From Streptomyces sp. H39-S7 (GTDB lineage Bacteria > Actinomycetota > Actinomycetes > Streptomycetales > Streptomycetaceae): a stretch of DNA of 50,961 nt. Each line of letters opens with the position of its first letter. Position 1 is the first letter of the stretch. The position numbers were made by a program, and so were the translations under genes. The notes beneath the pieces were generated by a model, which made no database searches, was not told the origin of the DNA, and saw only the letters and a list, made by a program, of their open reading frames with translations. Positions 31,909 through 41,058 of this stretch are shown here, piece by piece. The stretch covers positions 1-50,961 of the forward strand of contig NZ_JAPVLU010000021.1 of the NCBI RefSeq assembly GCF_027158205.1, read 5' to 3'.

Positions 31909-33072
31909 TCAGTAGTCCTTCAGCACGAGACCGTTGACCGCCTGGCCGATGTCCTGGACCTCGGTGTCGGCGACGGCCTCCCCCTGAGCGGCGCCGGTCT
32001 CGGCCGCCATGCGGGCCTTGTTGGTGAGGGCGAGCCGCTGGTTGTCCGCCACATAACCGCGCAGAGCATCCTGATAGGCGGGGTAGGCGATCCGGTGGTC
32101 GCCACCGGCGGCCTTCAACTCGCCCGCCAGCACGTACGCGCCGACCATGGCCATGCTGGTGCCCTGCCCGGACAGGGGCGAGCCGCAGTAACCGGCGTCG
32201 CCGATCAGGGCCACCCGCCCGCGCCACCACTGCTCCAGGTGGATCTGGCTCATCGAGTCGAAGTGGAAGTCCGGCGCGTCCCACATGTACTGCAGGGCCC
32301 GGGGAAACTCCCATCCGACGTCGACCAGACGGTCGTGGACCAGCTTCTTCTGCGCCTCGATGTCGCGGAAGTCGTAGTCGACCGGCTCGGGCGTCTCGAA
32401 TCCCACGAAGACCCGGATCTCGGTGTTGCCGCGGGCGGTCATGATCGCGCCGCCTGCGGCGCCGCCCTGGTACCAGACCTGCCAGCGGTCCAGCTCCAGG
32501 TAGTTGGGGGCGGTGAAGACCGACAGGTAGGTGCCGAGGTGGGTGATGCAGTCTGCCTCCGGGCCGAAGGCCAGCCGCCGCGTGTTGGAGTGCAGCCCGT
32601 CGGCGCCCACCACCAGGTCGAAGGTGCGCGCAGGCCCGTTCTCAAAGCTGACATGGAGGCCCTGCGCATCCTCGGAGAGCGCGGCAATGGAGTCGTCGAA
32701 GAGGTACTCGACGCGGTCGGCGGTGCTCCGGAACAGCACCTGGCACAGGTCGTCGCGGAGGATCTCGACGTCCGCAGTGCCGAAGTCGCCACCGCTGATG
32801 GTGCCTTCGGTACTGCGGTAGAGCTCCTTTCCGGTGGCGTCGACCACCGACATGCCGCGCATGTCGGTGGCCGACGCGCGCAGTTCGTCCAGCACGCCCA
32901 TCCGCTCGGCAACGTCCAGCGCCGGGCCGCGCACGTCGACGGCCTGTCCGCCGGGGCGGAAGGCAGGGGCGCGTTCGACGACGGTCACCTCGAAGCCGTA
33001 CTCGGCCAGCCAGTACGCGAGGGCCGGCCCACCGATGCTGGCACCGGAGATGAGGACCGTGTTGTTCTGCAT
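31909..33072 (-). CDS. FAD-dependent aromatic/antibiotic monooxygenase (TetX/PgaE-like)
   Basis: 387 residues from the ATG at 33070-33072, with AGGGAG upstream; in-frame starts further upstream have none. Group A flavin monooxygenase features: the dinucleotide fold LISGASIGGPALAYWL (GASIGG 10-15), the GADGLHSNTRR motif (DG) and LIGDAGYCGSPLSGQGTSMA (the second FAD motif). The middle sheet carries ETPEPVDYDF. The length is short (387) as in single-domain TetX/UbiH-type enzymes that hydroxylate phenols, tetracyclines or other polyketides. No polyketide genes are near, so the substrate is open. It appears monocistronic and converges on whiB. Confidence 0.9.
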   Translation of the reverse strand: MQNNTVLISGASIGGPALAYWLAEYGFEVTVVERAPAFRPGGQAVDVRGPALDVAERMGVLDELRASATDMRGMSVVDATGKELYRSTEGTISGGDFGTADVEILRDDLCQVLFRSTADRVEYLFDDSIAALSEDAQGLHVSFENGPARTFDLVVGADGLHSNTRRLAFGPEADCITHLGTYLSVFTAPNYLELDRWQVWYQGGAAGGAIMTARGNTEIRVFVGFETPEPVDYDFRDIEAQKKLVHDRLVDVGWEFPRALQYMWDAPDFHFDSMSQIHLEQWWRGRVALIGDAGYCGSPLSGQGTSMAMVGAYVLAGELKAAGGDHRIAYPAYQDALRGYVADNQRLALTNKARMAAETGAAQGEAVADTEVQDIGQAVNGLVLKDY

Positions 33073-33236
33073 CGTGTGCTCCCTTGCAGGTGCCGCACGG
33101 GCCGTCCCCGTGCGCTGCCAAGAGAGTCCCGGAGGCCGCGCACCGCGCGCTGACCGCTCACTGACCACGGCCTACGGGCACGGCCTCGACCGACCCGCCG
33201 CCGGCCACCGATCCGATGCGATCCGCCGCGATCCCG

Positions 33237-34175
33237 TTACCGGGCGGTGTTGAAGGTCCACACCGCGCGGGTTCCCGGCCCGACGGTGAGGGTCGAGTGG
33301 CCGATCCGTTCCTCGTGCCGGAACAGGACGGGGCGGTTGAGCGACATCTCGACCTGCCGCAGGCCCACCTGATCGCGGGCCACGGCGTCGAGTCGGATCG
33401 TGGTGCCGCCGCCCTGGGCGACGACGCCACCGCCCGTAACGGGGTGCACGCGGAACCCGCCGGCCTTCAGCAGCGGAACCGTGGCGGCCAGGTCGCGCTG
33501 GGTGACCGCGAGACGGATGGTGGTCACATCACGCATCAGGTGATCGCGGTAGTCGTCGGACAGGTAGCGTTCCCGGCCGACGTCACCGGGGTAGCGCGCC
33601 GGCTCGGTCTTGCCGCGGGGGTCGGCGAAGTACTCCGGACGGTATTCCATCCCCCAAGCACCGAAGGTGTCGTACTGCTCGGTGGTGAACACGGCGTCGA
33701 ACCACGGCACCGGGACCCCGTCGCCGAAGTCACGCGTCTGGCCGAACTCGACCGGGTTCGGGGTTCCCTGCTCCTTCAAGCGCTTGATCACCGCCGCCAG
33801 GTCGCCCGCCCGCTCGACCGAGACTCCCATCCCGGCGGAGCCGAACCCGGAGTCCTGACCGGGCAGGTCGCCGACCCCGAACAGCTCGAGATAGGTCTGG
33901 CGGCCCATCAGATAGCGTCCGGTCCAGATCTGTCCGCCGGCGCCCGTCGTGGTGCGCACCTGGAAGTTGGCGAAGTTCCGCAGGTAGTCCGAGTGCTCGA
34001 TGGCATCGGCCGTCTCCCGGTCGAGGACGCCGTACGCGTGGTTGTAGAAGAGCAACTGCCGCTCGGACGGAGGTCGGCTGTCCCCCGCCCACGCGGTACC
34101 CACACCCCCCTGGACCAACCCGGTGAGAACCACGACGAGGACCATGACCATGCGCAGCGTTCGGCGAAGGAGCAT
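33237..34175 (-). CDS. DUF5829-like secreted protein
   Basis: 312 residues if the ATG at 34173-34175 is used; a GTG at 34196 is the alternative and neither has a clear ribosome site. The chosen start gives a good Sec signal: MLLRRTLR, hydrophobic core to about residue 23, cleavage near TAWA-GDS. The mature protein opens QLLFYNHAYGVLDRETADAIEHSDYL, then RYLMGRQTYLELFG, PWFDAVFTTEQYD and ADPRGKTEPARYPGDV; I recall this as DUF5829. No catalytic residues are known to me. It follows the five-gene ATPase operon on the same strand after 99 bases and may be part of it or independent. Confidence 0.72.
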   Translation of the reverse strand: MLLRRTLRMVMVLVVVLTGLVQGGVGTAWAGDSRPPSERQLLFYNHAYGVLDRETADAIEHSDYLRNFANFQVRTTTGAGGQIWTGRYLMGRQTYLELFGVGDLPGQDSGFGSAGMGVSVERAGDLAAVIKRLKEQGTPNPVEFGQTRDFGDGVPVPWFDAVFTTEQYDTFGAWGMEYRPEYFADPRGKTEPARYPGDVGRERYLSDDYRDHLMRDVTTIRLAVTQRDLAATVPLLKAGGFRVHPVTGGGVVAQGGGTTIRLDAVARDQVGLRQVEMSLNRPVLFRHEERIGHSTLTVGPGTRAVWTFNTAR

Positions 34176-34274
34176 ATGGATGATCGTAGAACGCACAGGA
34201 GCGCGGTGGTTGTCGGTTCCAGCAATCCCCGAGCGCGTTCGCGACGCCCCGGCGCGGGCCGCGCCGACCCGTGC

Positions 34275-37091
34275 TCAGGGGCGTTGTGCGCCGGACAGCA
34301 CCACCTCCAGTACCCCGGCGGTCTCCGGATGGAGACCGACCAGTGCCGCGCCCGACAGCTCCGGACCGGCGCTCCCCCACGCCTCGTCGCATCCCAGGAG
34401 GCTCGCCACCGCGTTGCACGTCGCGGGGTGCGCGGCGAGCAGGGTGCAACCGCGGTTCGCGTCCGTGCGGCGCGCCGGCAGCGCCGCTTCCGCTCCTTGC
34501 TCCGCCCGCCACGGCGGCACCCACGCGTCCAACGCCGCCAGCCGTCCGGGGAAGACCCTTCCGGCCTCGCGGATCAGCAGGGGTGCCAGTTCGGCGCCGC
34601 CTGCTCGCAGGGTGGTGATCAAGGTCGGCAGCCAGGGCAGGAGCACCGGGTCCGGCAACCGGCCGAACGCGTTCGACACGGCCTCCACGACGAAGTCGGT
34701 GAGGCCCGGTACGGGCTCCAACGCGTGCACGAAGCCACTGAGGTACCGCGGATACGCGGGCACCACCATGGGGTTGCCCAGCAGTTCGTCGCACCTCGCC
34801 CGAAGGTCCGCGCGACTCAGGTGCCCGAGCTGTACCTGGGCCGCCCACAGCAGTGCCGTCCTGGACGGATCCCGGGGATGTGACTGGGCGACCGCCAGCT
34901 CCAGCTGGGTCCTGTCACAGCCCAGGGACAGTGCCAGACTCTCCATGCTGAACAGGAACCCCAGCATCGCCGCCACCTGACGGACCGTGGCATCGTCGTC
35001 GGTGAACACCGTCGGCAGCAGGGTGCAGTAGTGCGCGTATCCGGTCTTGACGAAGGACTCGATCCACGGCGGCAGGACCGGCTCACTGGTGCGGTAGTAC
35101 GCCAGCAGCCGCCTCACCCGGCGCAGGACCTCCGGTGCGCCGTCCGCGGTGCGTTCGGCCGACAGCAGCTCCAGGGCGCGAGTGCCCAGCTCGTCGGCGA
35201 TCCGGCGGCTCCGCAGGTACAAGGTCGCGTCCTCGACCGCCTCCAGGACGGTCGCCGCGGTGGCCTGCGGACCGTACGCCGTCCGGCGCAGACGCTGCTC
35301 CAGGACCTGTTCGATGCTGACGCCCTCGTAGCCGAGTTCGATGAGCGCCCGCTGGTGGGTGCCCAGCGCCACGTCCCAGGACTCCTGGATCGGCCGTTCC
35401 CCCAGCTTCCGCTCACCCATGATCGGCCGCGCGGCACCGTGCGGCATCAGGTAGCGCAGCATCCACAGCAGGTCGGAGCACCGCTCCAGCTCCGGCTGGG
35501 AGACGACGTCCAGCAGGGCCCGTTGCACCCCGCGCTGCTGCAGCTTGAGGTTCAAGGGCGCGAGCCGATCGTGCACGTCGCGGGCCAGCGGGGGCAGCGC
35601 GTCGTAGCCGACCTGGCCGATCCGGTCGCCGCCCATCATGATCTCCACGAGGCGGCGGACATCCCGTCGGCCGGGCACGGAGTCCTTCTCGATGCAGGTG
35701 ACGGCCGCGTCCTGGAAGTCGTACGGCGTGGGCCGGGTCCGGTCGCGCATTCCGGCGAGGAGGATCGACGTCTCGAACACCGCGATGGCGTCGGCGGTGG
35801 AGGCGAGATAGCCGTTGCGGCGTGCGGCGCGCACGATCTCCACCGACCAGCCGAGCAGTTCCGCCTCGTCCAGCCGGTCCAGGACGGGCGGCTGCCGCAG
35901 AAATCCGGTGAGCTTGTCCGAGGGAGGGACCGCCGCCGCGGGGGCCCCGGCCGCGGGCTTCTTCGCCTTCGAGGGCGTACCCACCTGTCCGGTCAGGCGG
36001 TACGGCTGCACGCGGGTGCGTTTGAGGTTCTTCGCCCAGACCGTCGAGGCGATCGACACCGAGCCGGCGGCCAGGCCGAACTGGGCCTCGATCGCCGCGT
36101 GGCTGGACGGGATCAGGCCGTGCAGCCACTTGGTGGCGGTGCGCGGGCTGATCTCGAAGGTGTCGGTGCCGTGGACGCCGAACTCCGCGACGCGGCTGGC
36201 CGCGTGGAAGGCGCCGCAGACGTAGAGGCAGTCGGCGGGGTCGGCGCCGGTCGCGGCCAGGTGCTCGCGCATCCTGGTCCACATGAAGCGCTCGCGGTCC
36301 TCGTCCACGCGCACCCGGTCGGCGTCGCCCGGCGCGAGCCGCCGGAAGAGGCTGCCGATCAGGAGCATGACCTGACGGTAGGTGTCGTGGTCGCTGTCAC
36401 CGAGGGGCAGTTCGACGTACTGGTGCCACCACTCGGACCAGTGCCGTACCCGGCCGTGGCGCAGCAGATGTTCCTCCAGTTCGGCGAAGCGGGGCCGCAG
36501 GTCGCCGATCTCGACGCCCACGGCGTCGCCGTGCAGTACGGCTTCCTCCTCGGCGGGCGGCGCGTCCGCCGCTCCTGGAGCAGTGTCCGTCGCGCCCGGG
36601 TGGGTCCCGCGCGTGTCCCACTGGAAGACGTGGTCGGAGGAACGGTCGACGAGGACCAGTTCGACGCCCGGTGTGTCCAGTGCGTAGGCGATCGCCTGGT
36701 ACTCGGCCGAGGCCTCGGTGATCGGTGCGACCACGGACAGCGGGGACCAGTCGGCCGGGAAGCCGTCGACCTCGGTCGCGAACGACTGGACCGCCACCGG
36801 GAGCCTGCAGTTGCGCAGTTCGGTCAGCAGCGGCGCCATGTCCTCGCACAGTTCCAGGTACACGACCTTCGGCTGCTTCTCGCGCAGGCGGCGGGCCATC
36901 GCGATGGCCGAGGCAGGTGAGTGGTGACAGACGGGGAAGATCTCCAGCGGCTCGCGGACGGCGCGGTCGACGTCGTCGACGATGCCGAGGAGGATGCCCT
37001 CGAGCGCGCCGGGTCCGTCGGCGAGCGCCGCGGCCGTCTCCCGCAGCTGCGTGCGCAGTCCCTCGAACGTTCCCTCGTGCGCGCCGCTCAT
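34275..37091 (-). CDS. DUF5682-like large protein of the MoxR-VWA operon
   Basis: 938 residues; its ATG overlaps the MoxR gene's stop (ATGA). Residues 50-85 have FPVCHHSPASA (52-62) and VYLELCEDM (77-85). Residues 265-300 have an ER-x-x-x-M stretch (DRERFMWTRM) and CGAFHAASR (292-300). The order HxSP...E...ER..M...GAFH recalls the TraB/PrgY and EreA/ChaN fold, which are metal-dependent hydrolase-like or peptide-processing domains. The remaining 600 residues are helical with no known motif. Proteins of this family, as I recall, occur beside MoxR and VWA genes; no activity is established. The first 370 residues may be an enzyme and the rest a platform (inference). Confidence 0.82.
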   Translation of the reverse strand: MSGAHEGTFEGLRTQLRETAAALADGPGALEGILLGIVDDVDRAVREPLEIFPVCHHSPASAIAMARRLREKQPKVVYLELCEDMAPLLTELRNCRLPVAVQSFATEVDGFPADWSPLSVVAPITEASAEYQAIAYALDTPGVELVLVDRSSDHVFQWDTRGTHPGATDTAPGAADAPPAEEEAVLHGDAVGVEIGDLRPRFAELEEHLLRHGRVRHWSEWWHQYVELPLGDSDHDTYRQVMLLIGSLFRRLAPGDADRVRVDEDRERFMWTRMREHLAATGADPADCLYVCGAFHAASRVAEFGVHGTDTFEISPRTATKWLHGLIPSSHAAIEAQFGLAAGSVSIASTVWAKNLKRTRVQPYRLTGQVGTPSKAKKPAAGAPAAAVPPSDKLTGFLRQPPVLDRLDEAELLGWSVEIVRAARRNGYLASTADAIAVFETSILLAGMRDRTRPTPYDFQDAAVTCIEKDSVPGRRDVRRLVEIMMGGDRIGQVGYDALPPLARDVHDRLAPLNLKLQQRGVQRALLDVVSQPELERCSDLLWMLRYLMPHGAARPIMGERKLGERPIQESWDVALGTHQRALIELGYEGVSIEQVLEQRLRRTAYGPQATAATVLEAVEDATLYLRSRRIADELGTRALELLSAERTADGAPEVLRRVRRLLAYYRTSEPVLPPWIESFVKTGYAHYCTLLPTVFTDDDATVRQVAAMLGFLFSMESLALSLGCDRTQLELAVAQSHPRDPSRTALLWAAQVQLGHLSRADLRARCDELLGNPMVVPAYPRYLSGFVHALEPVPGLTDFVVEAVSNAFGRLPDPVLLPWLPTLITTLRAGGAELAPLLIREAGRVFPGRLAALDAWVPPWRAEQGAEAALPARRTDANRGCTLLAAHPATCNAVASLLGCDEAWGSAGPELSGAALVGLHPETAGVLEVVLSGAQRP

Positions 37092-38200
37092 GACAGGGTG
37101 GCGATCGCGTCGCGGCCGCCCTCCAGGAACTCCGGCCAGGAGCCGCCCTCTTCCTTGCTGCGCGGTTCGACCACACCGTGCAGGTACTTGTTGAGGATCG
37201 CCAGGTCCTCGGGCTCCCGCCGGGCCAGCGAACCGACGAGCGAGGAGGCCAGCGTGTGGGCGGTCAGGGCCCGCTCGCCGAAGAAGTTGCTGTGCAGGAT
37301 CGCGTCCTCGAGCACACCGATCTGTTCGGCGGTCGACAACGCGGACTCCAGCTTCTCGTCGTCGCTGCCGGCCGCGGCCGCGGAGGCACGCAGGTCGGCG
37401 AAGCTCTGCAGCAGCACGTCCAGCAGCGTCGGCGGCACGTCCAGCTCGAGCTGGTGGCGTTGCAGCAGCTCCTCGGTGCGGAACCGGACGATCTCCGCCT
37501 CGCTCTTCCGGTTCGTCATCACCGGGATCCGGACGAAGTTGAAGCGGCGTTTGAGCGCGGAGGACAGGTCGTTGACACCGCGGTCGCGGCTGTTGGCGGT
37601 GGCGATGATCGAGAAGCCGGGCTTGGCGAAGACGATGTTGTCGCTGTCGAGTTCGGGAACCGAGATGTACTTCTCCGACAGGATCGAGATCAGCGCGTCC
37701 TGGACATCACTGGTGGAACGCGTGAGTTCCTCGAAGCGGCCGATCGCGCCCGTTTCCATCGCGGTCATGATCGGTGAGGGGATCATCGACTGCCGTGACT
37801 GGCCCTTGGCGATGACCATGGACACGTTCCACGAGTACTTGATGTGGTCCTCGGTGGTGCCGGCCGTACCCTGCACCACCAGCGTGGAGTTCCGGCATAT
37901 GGCGGTGGACAGCAGTTCGGCCAGCCAGCTCTTGCCGGTGCCGGGGTCGCCGATGAGCAGCAGCCCGCGGTCGGAGGCCAGCGTGACGATGGAGCGCTCG
38001 ACGAAGCTGCGGTCGCCGAACCACTTCTGCGTGATCTCCCGGTCCAGGTTGTCGGAGCGCTCGGAGCCCAGGATGAACAGGCGGACCATCTTCGGGGACA
38101 GCCGCCAGGAGAAAGGCTTCGGGTTGTCGTCGACGGACTCCAGCCAGTCCAGCTCCTCGGCATACTTGATCTCGGCGGGGGCGCGCAACAGGTCGGACAT
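37088..38200 (-). CDS. MoxR-type AAA+ ATPase
   Basis: 370 residues. AAA+ features: Walker A GDPGTGKS (84-91), Walker B region IGRFEEL (153-159) with two Glu, sensor 1 IIATANSRD (Asn203) and the arginine finger in ALKRRF (216-220). The helix-2 insert around SRQSMIPSPIMTAME is typical of MoxR. The Walker B position carries FEE where DE is usual, a mild departure. MoxR ATPases work with VWA proteins as chaperones or metal-insertion machines (RavA-ViaA, and NorQ-NorD/CbbQ-CbbO in enzyme activation). It lies between the VWA gene, 12 bases upstream, and the DUF5682-like gene, overlapping 4 bases downstream. Confidence 0.93.
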   Translation of the reverse strand: MSDLLRAPAEIKYAEELDWLESVDDNPKPFSWRLSPKMVRLFILGSERSDNLDREITQKWFGDRSFVERSIVTLASDRGLLLIGDPGTGKSWLAELLSTAICRNSTLVVQGTAGTTEDHIKYSWNVSMVIAKGQSRQSMIPSPIMTAMETGAIGRFEELTRSTSDVQDALISILSEKYISVPELDSDNIVFAKPGFSIIATANSRDRGVNDLSSALKRRFNFVRIPVMTNRKSEAEIVRFRTEELLQRHQLELDVPPTLLDVLLQSFADLRASAAAAGSDDEKLESALSTAEQIGVLEDAILHSNFFGERALTAHTLASSLVGSLARREPEDLAILNKYLHGVVEPRSKEEGGSWPEFLEGGRDAIATLS

Positions 38201-38212
38201 GTGAGGGCCTTT

Positions 38213-39673
38213 CTAAGCGAGGAACGTCTTGAGTTCGTGGACGAGCTTGCGGATGTGGCCGGAGACCACCGGGGTACCGAGGGCTTTGAAGCGCTCCCGG
38301 AACCAGGGGTTGACCTCCTGGCGGCCGGAACTGGTCACCGAACCGACCGGGATGAACTTCACGCCCGAACGGTGCACCGCCTCGATGCCCTCGAACAGCG
38401 GCTGGGAGCGGCCGAACTCGTAGAAGTCGGAGATCCACACCATCACGGTGTTCCGCGGTTCCGTGATCTTCGGACGGGCCATGGCCATCGCGACGGGGCC
38501 GTCGTTGCCGCCCCCGAGGTTGGTGCGGAGCAGCGTTTCGAACGGGTCGTGCACCCACGGAGTGAGATCGATGGCCCGCGTGTCGTACGCGATCAGATGC
38601 ACGTCCACCTTCGGCAGCCCCGCGAAGATCGACGCCAGGATGGTGCAGTTCACCATCGAGTCGAGCATCGAACCCGACTGGTCCACGACCACGATCAGCC
38701 GCTGGGGTGTCGTCCTGCGGGCGGTGTGCCGGTAGAAGAGGCGGTCGACGTACAGCCGCTCGTCCTCCGGGCTCCAGTTGGTGAGGTTCTTCCAGATCGT
38801 GCGGTCGAGGTCGAGGTTGCGAAAGACCCGCTTGGGCGGGACCGAGCGGTCCAGGGCACCGACCGTGGCCTTCTCCACCTGGGTGCGCAGCACCTCGGCT
38901 ACCTCGTCCACGAAGCGGCGGATCAGCGACTTGGCGTTGGCCAGGGCCACGCCCGACAGGTTGTTCTTGTCGCGCAGCAGCTGTTCGATCAGCGACATGC
39001 TCGGCGTCAGCTGCGCGGCCAGCTTGGGGTCGGCCAGCACTTCCCGCAGATGCATCCGCTTGACGAGGTCGGCCTCGATGGCGCCGAGTTCCGGGCCGAT
39101 CGCCGGAATCAACCGGCTGAGATCGGGGGTCGGGCCGGAGCCGGCAACCGTCGGGCCGGCTCCCCGTCCCGCCGCCTTCGCACCGGCGCGCCCGCCGCGC
39201 AGCTCGCCGGGCCGGCAGCCGAGCGCACGCTCCAGCCAGCCCGCGTCGGACTGCCAGCGTGTCAGCTGCCCCGCGGTGACGGTGCCGGAGCCGGAGGCGA
39301 AGACGTTGAGCAGCACCTTGGAGACCAGCGCCGCACGCCGCACCTCGGCGGCGCGGTCGCGTGCTCCCTCGGCGTCCGGCTCGGGGGCCATCAGACCATC
39401 GAACTCGGAGGCCAGCTCCGGGTGGCGCTGCACGACCGAATCGATGGAGGCCTGCGGATCCAGCAACGCGGACGGCAGACCGATGTCCTCGACGACCGCC
39501 AGGCTCGCCGATTCCAGCGTGGCCTGCTCCTCACCGTCGAAAAGGCGGGCGAGAAGCCGCCAGTACAGGACCTGCCGGCGGTTGTCATCGGCATCGGCCC
39601 CGGAGTGGTGCGGGTTCGGGTGCTCGGTCGCCGGTCCGCTGCCGGCAGTCGGTCCGGTCGGGTGCTCCGTCAT
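38213..39673 (-). CDS. VWA-domain protein (CoxE/ViaA-like) partnered with the MoxR ATPase
   Basis: 486 residues. Residues about 30-310 are helical and are the expected MoxR-binding part. Residues 324-486 form a von Willebrand A domain with a complete MIDAS: DQSGS (331-335), TNLGGGND (384-391) and WISDFYEF (Asp416). VWA domains hold a metal and grip client proteins. A low-complexity Gly/Ala linker lies near 159-182. The ATG overlaps the stop of the preceding gene (39670-39673) by 4 bases, and 12 bases separate it from the MoxR gene. The arrangement matches MoxR-VWA chaperone pairs, with the VWA gene first. Confidence 0.92.
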   Translation of the reverse strand: MTEHPTGPTAGSGPATEHPNPHHSGADADDNRRQVLYWRLLARLFDGEEQATLESASLAVVEDIGLPSALLDPQASIDSVVQRHPELASEFDGLMAPEPDAEGARDRAAEVRRAALVSKVLLNVFASGSGTVTAGQLTRWQSDAGWLERALGCRPGELRGGRAGAKAAGRGAGPTVAGSGPTPDLSRLIPAIGPELGAIEADLVKRMHLREVLADPKLAAQLTPSMSLIEQLLRDKNNLSGVALANAKSLIRRFVDEVAEVLRTQVEKATVGALDRSVPPKRVFRNLDLDRTIWKNLTNWSPEDERLYVDRLFYRHTARRTTPQRLIVVVDQSGSMLDSMVNCTILASIFAGLPKVDVHLIAYDTRAIDLTPWVHDPFETLLRTNLGGGNDGPVAMAMARPKITEPRNTVMVWISDFYEFGRSQPLFEGIEAVHRSGVKFIPVGSVTSSGRQEVNPWFRERFKALGTPVVSGHIRKLVHELKTFLA

Positions 39674-41058
39674 TTGCGCAGCAACCTTCCGGCCCGCTCC
39701 CGCAGCACGGCGACGGCGTCGGTGGCGGCCTTCTCGGCCTTGACGCCGGTCTTGTCGGTCGTTCCTCCGGCCCAGCCCCCGGCGTGGACCGCGACGGCCT
39801 TCTTCCGCACGGTCGCCTCGACCGCCAGGGGCTGCACGCGATACGTCCCGGCGTCCCAGCGCAGCAGTCCGATGCAGGCGCCGGACGCCGCCACGGCGTC
39901 AGGGGTGAGTGGTCCGGCGGCAGGGATACGGTCGGTGTCGACGGTGAGGGGATGTCCGGCCACGGTGAACGTCAGCGCGTCGTCGTCGCGTTGAACGGTG
40001 TATCCCTCCAGGAACACGGGGACGGCGATGCGCGCCGGGTGCCGGTCCATCGGCGCGGTCGCCGGGTCGGTGGCGGTGGGCAGGGCGACGCGGGCCGTGG
40101 CGAAGGCGTCGGCGGGCCCGGACGGGCGGGCGTGCTCGTCGTCCCAGATGAGGTCCCCCTCGGCGGTGACCGGCATGTCGGTGAGGTCCATGGACCGGCC
40201 GTCGCTGACCGCTGCCAGGAGGGACATGTGCGGACGGAGCAGTTGCCACAGGCCGGCTCCGAGGACCGTGTCGGGCTTCGGAGCCGACACGCCGGCCCGC
40301 AGCAGGCGCGGCGCAGTGCCGTCCGCCGGCTCGAACACCGCGTGCACCTGCGCCTGGACGGCGGTCGCGTGCTCCTGCACGTCGATGCCGAGGGGCAGGA
40401 GGCGGCCGGTGGCCGTCCCGGTCACCTGCGGCTCTGCCACGCCCGGCAGCGTCAGCAGCATCGCGCGCGCCCACAGGTCGCCCCAGCGGCGTGCCGGGAC
40501 GCGTTCCAGCGCTGAGCCCGGGCAGGACGCGGCGAGTTCGGCGGCGAAGCCGTCGAGGAGCGTGGCCGGACGGCGCAGCGCCGGGTCGGGAAGCATCGCC
40601 GAGACGACGTGCGCCGCTCCGGAGACCAGGTCGTGGTCGATGCCCTGCCACCCGGCGCGGGCCAGGTCGGACAGCCAGGAGCGGGCGGCGGCGAGGAGGT
40701 TCGGTGCCGGCCGGCCGTCGGGCACCGGGACGGTCCCCTCTTCGCGGGGTCGTCCGCACACCTCCGCGACGCGGGCGGTCAGTGCGTCATGGACGGAGCC
40801 GAGCAGTGCCGTACGGGCGGCGGCCAGGGCCACGAGGTGGTCCTCGCTCGCGGATCCGGCCGCCGTCTTCTCGGCCGCCTCGGCGACCCTGCCGGCCAGC
40901 GGCGTCCCCGCGACGGCGTCGGCGAGCGCCGTCAGACCGGCGGCCTGGGCCGGTTGGGGACGGAGCAGACCGGCGATGAGAACCCGGTCGAAGGCGTCGA
41001 CGGCCGTCAGGGCCTCGTCGAGCCCGGCGATGTCCTCGCCGAGCAGGTCGGCGCGCAT
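39670..41058 (-). CDS. Uncharacterised protein of the SWIM-VWA-MoxR operon
   Basis: 462 residues from the ATG at 41056-41058, which shares one base with the SWIM stop (TGATG) and has AGGTGG upstream; an ATG 30 bases earlier is less likely. No family recognised. The first 210 residues are Ala/Leu-rich helices. The rest looks beta-rich: GIDVQEHATAVQAQVHAVFE, GLWQLLRPHMSLLAAVSDG, MPVTAEGDLIWDDEHARP, IAVPVFLEGYTVQRDDD and a basic, Gly-rich ending. Trp and conserved-looking acidic clusters suggest a folded soluble protein. Its position between SWIM and VWA genes, with overlaps on both sides, makes it a core part of the same system. I do not assign a function. Confidence 0.8.
   Translation of the reverse strand: MRADLLGEDIAGLDEALTAVDAFDRVLIAGLLRPQPAQAAGLTALADAVAGTPLAGRVAEAAEKTAAGSASEDHLVALAAARTALLGSVHDALTARVAEVCGRPREEGTVPVPDGRPAPNLLAAARSWLSDLARAGWQGIDHDLVSGAAHVVSAMLPDPALRRPATLLDGFAAELAASCPGSALERVPARRWGDLWARAMLLTLPGVAEPQVTGTATGRLLPLGIDVQEHATAVQAQVHAVFEPADGTAPRLLRAGVSAPKPDTVLGAGLWQLLRPHMSLLAAVSDGRSMDLTDMPVTAEGDLIWDDEHARPSGPADAFATARVALPTATDPATAPMDRHPARIAVPVFLEGYTVQRDDDALTFTVAGHPLTVDTDRIPAAGPLTPDAVAASGACIGLLRWDAGTYRVQPLAVEATVRKKAVAVHAGGWAGGTTDKTGVKAEKAATDAVAVLRERAGRLLRK

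Noticed and set aside
35031..36920. A 629-codon plus-strand frame opposite the DUF5682-like gene.
   Set aside because: Shadow frame; the minus strand encodes a recognisable conserved protein with a coupled start.
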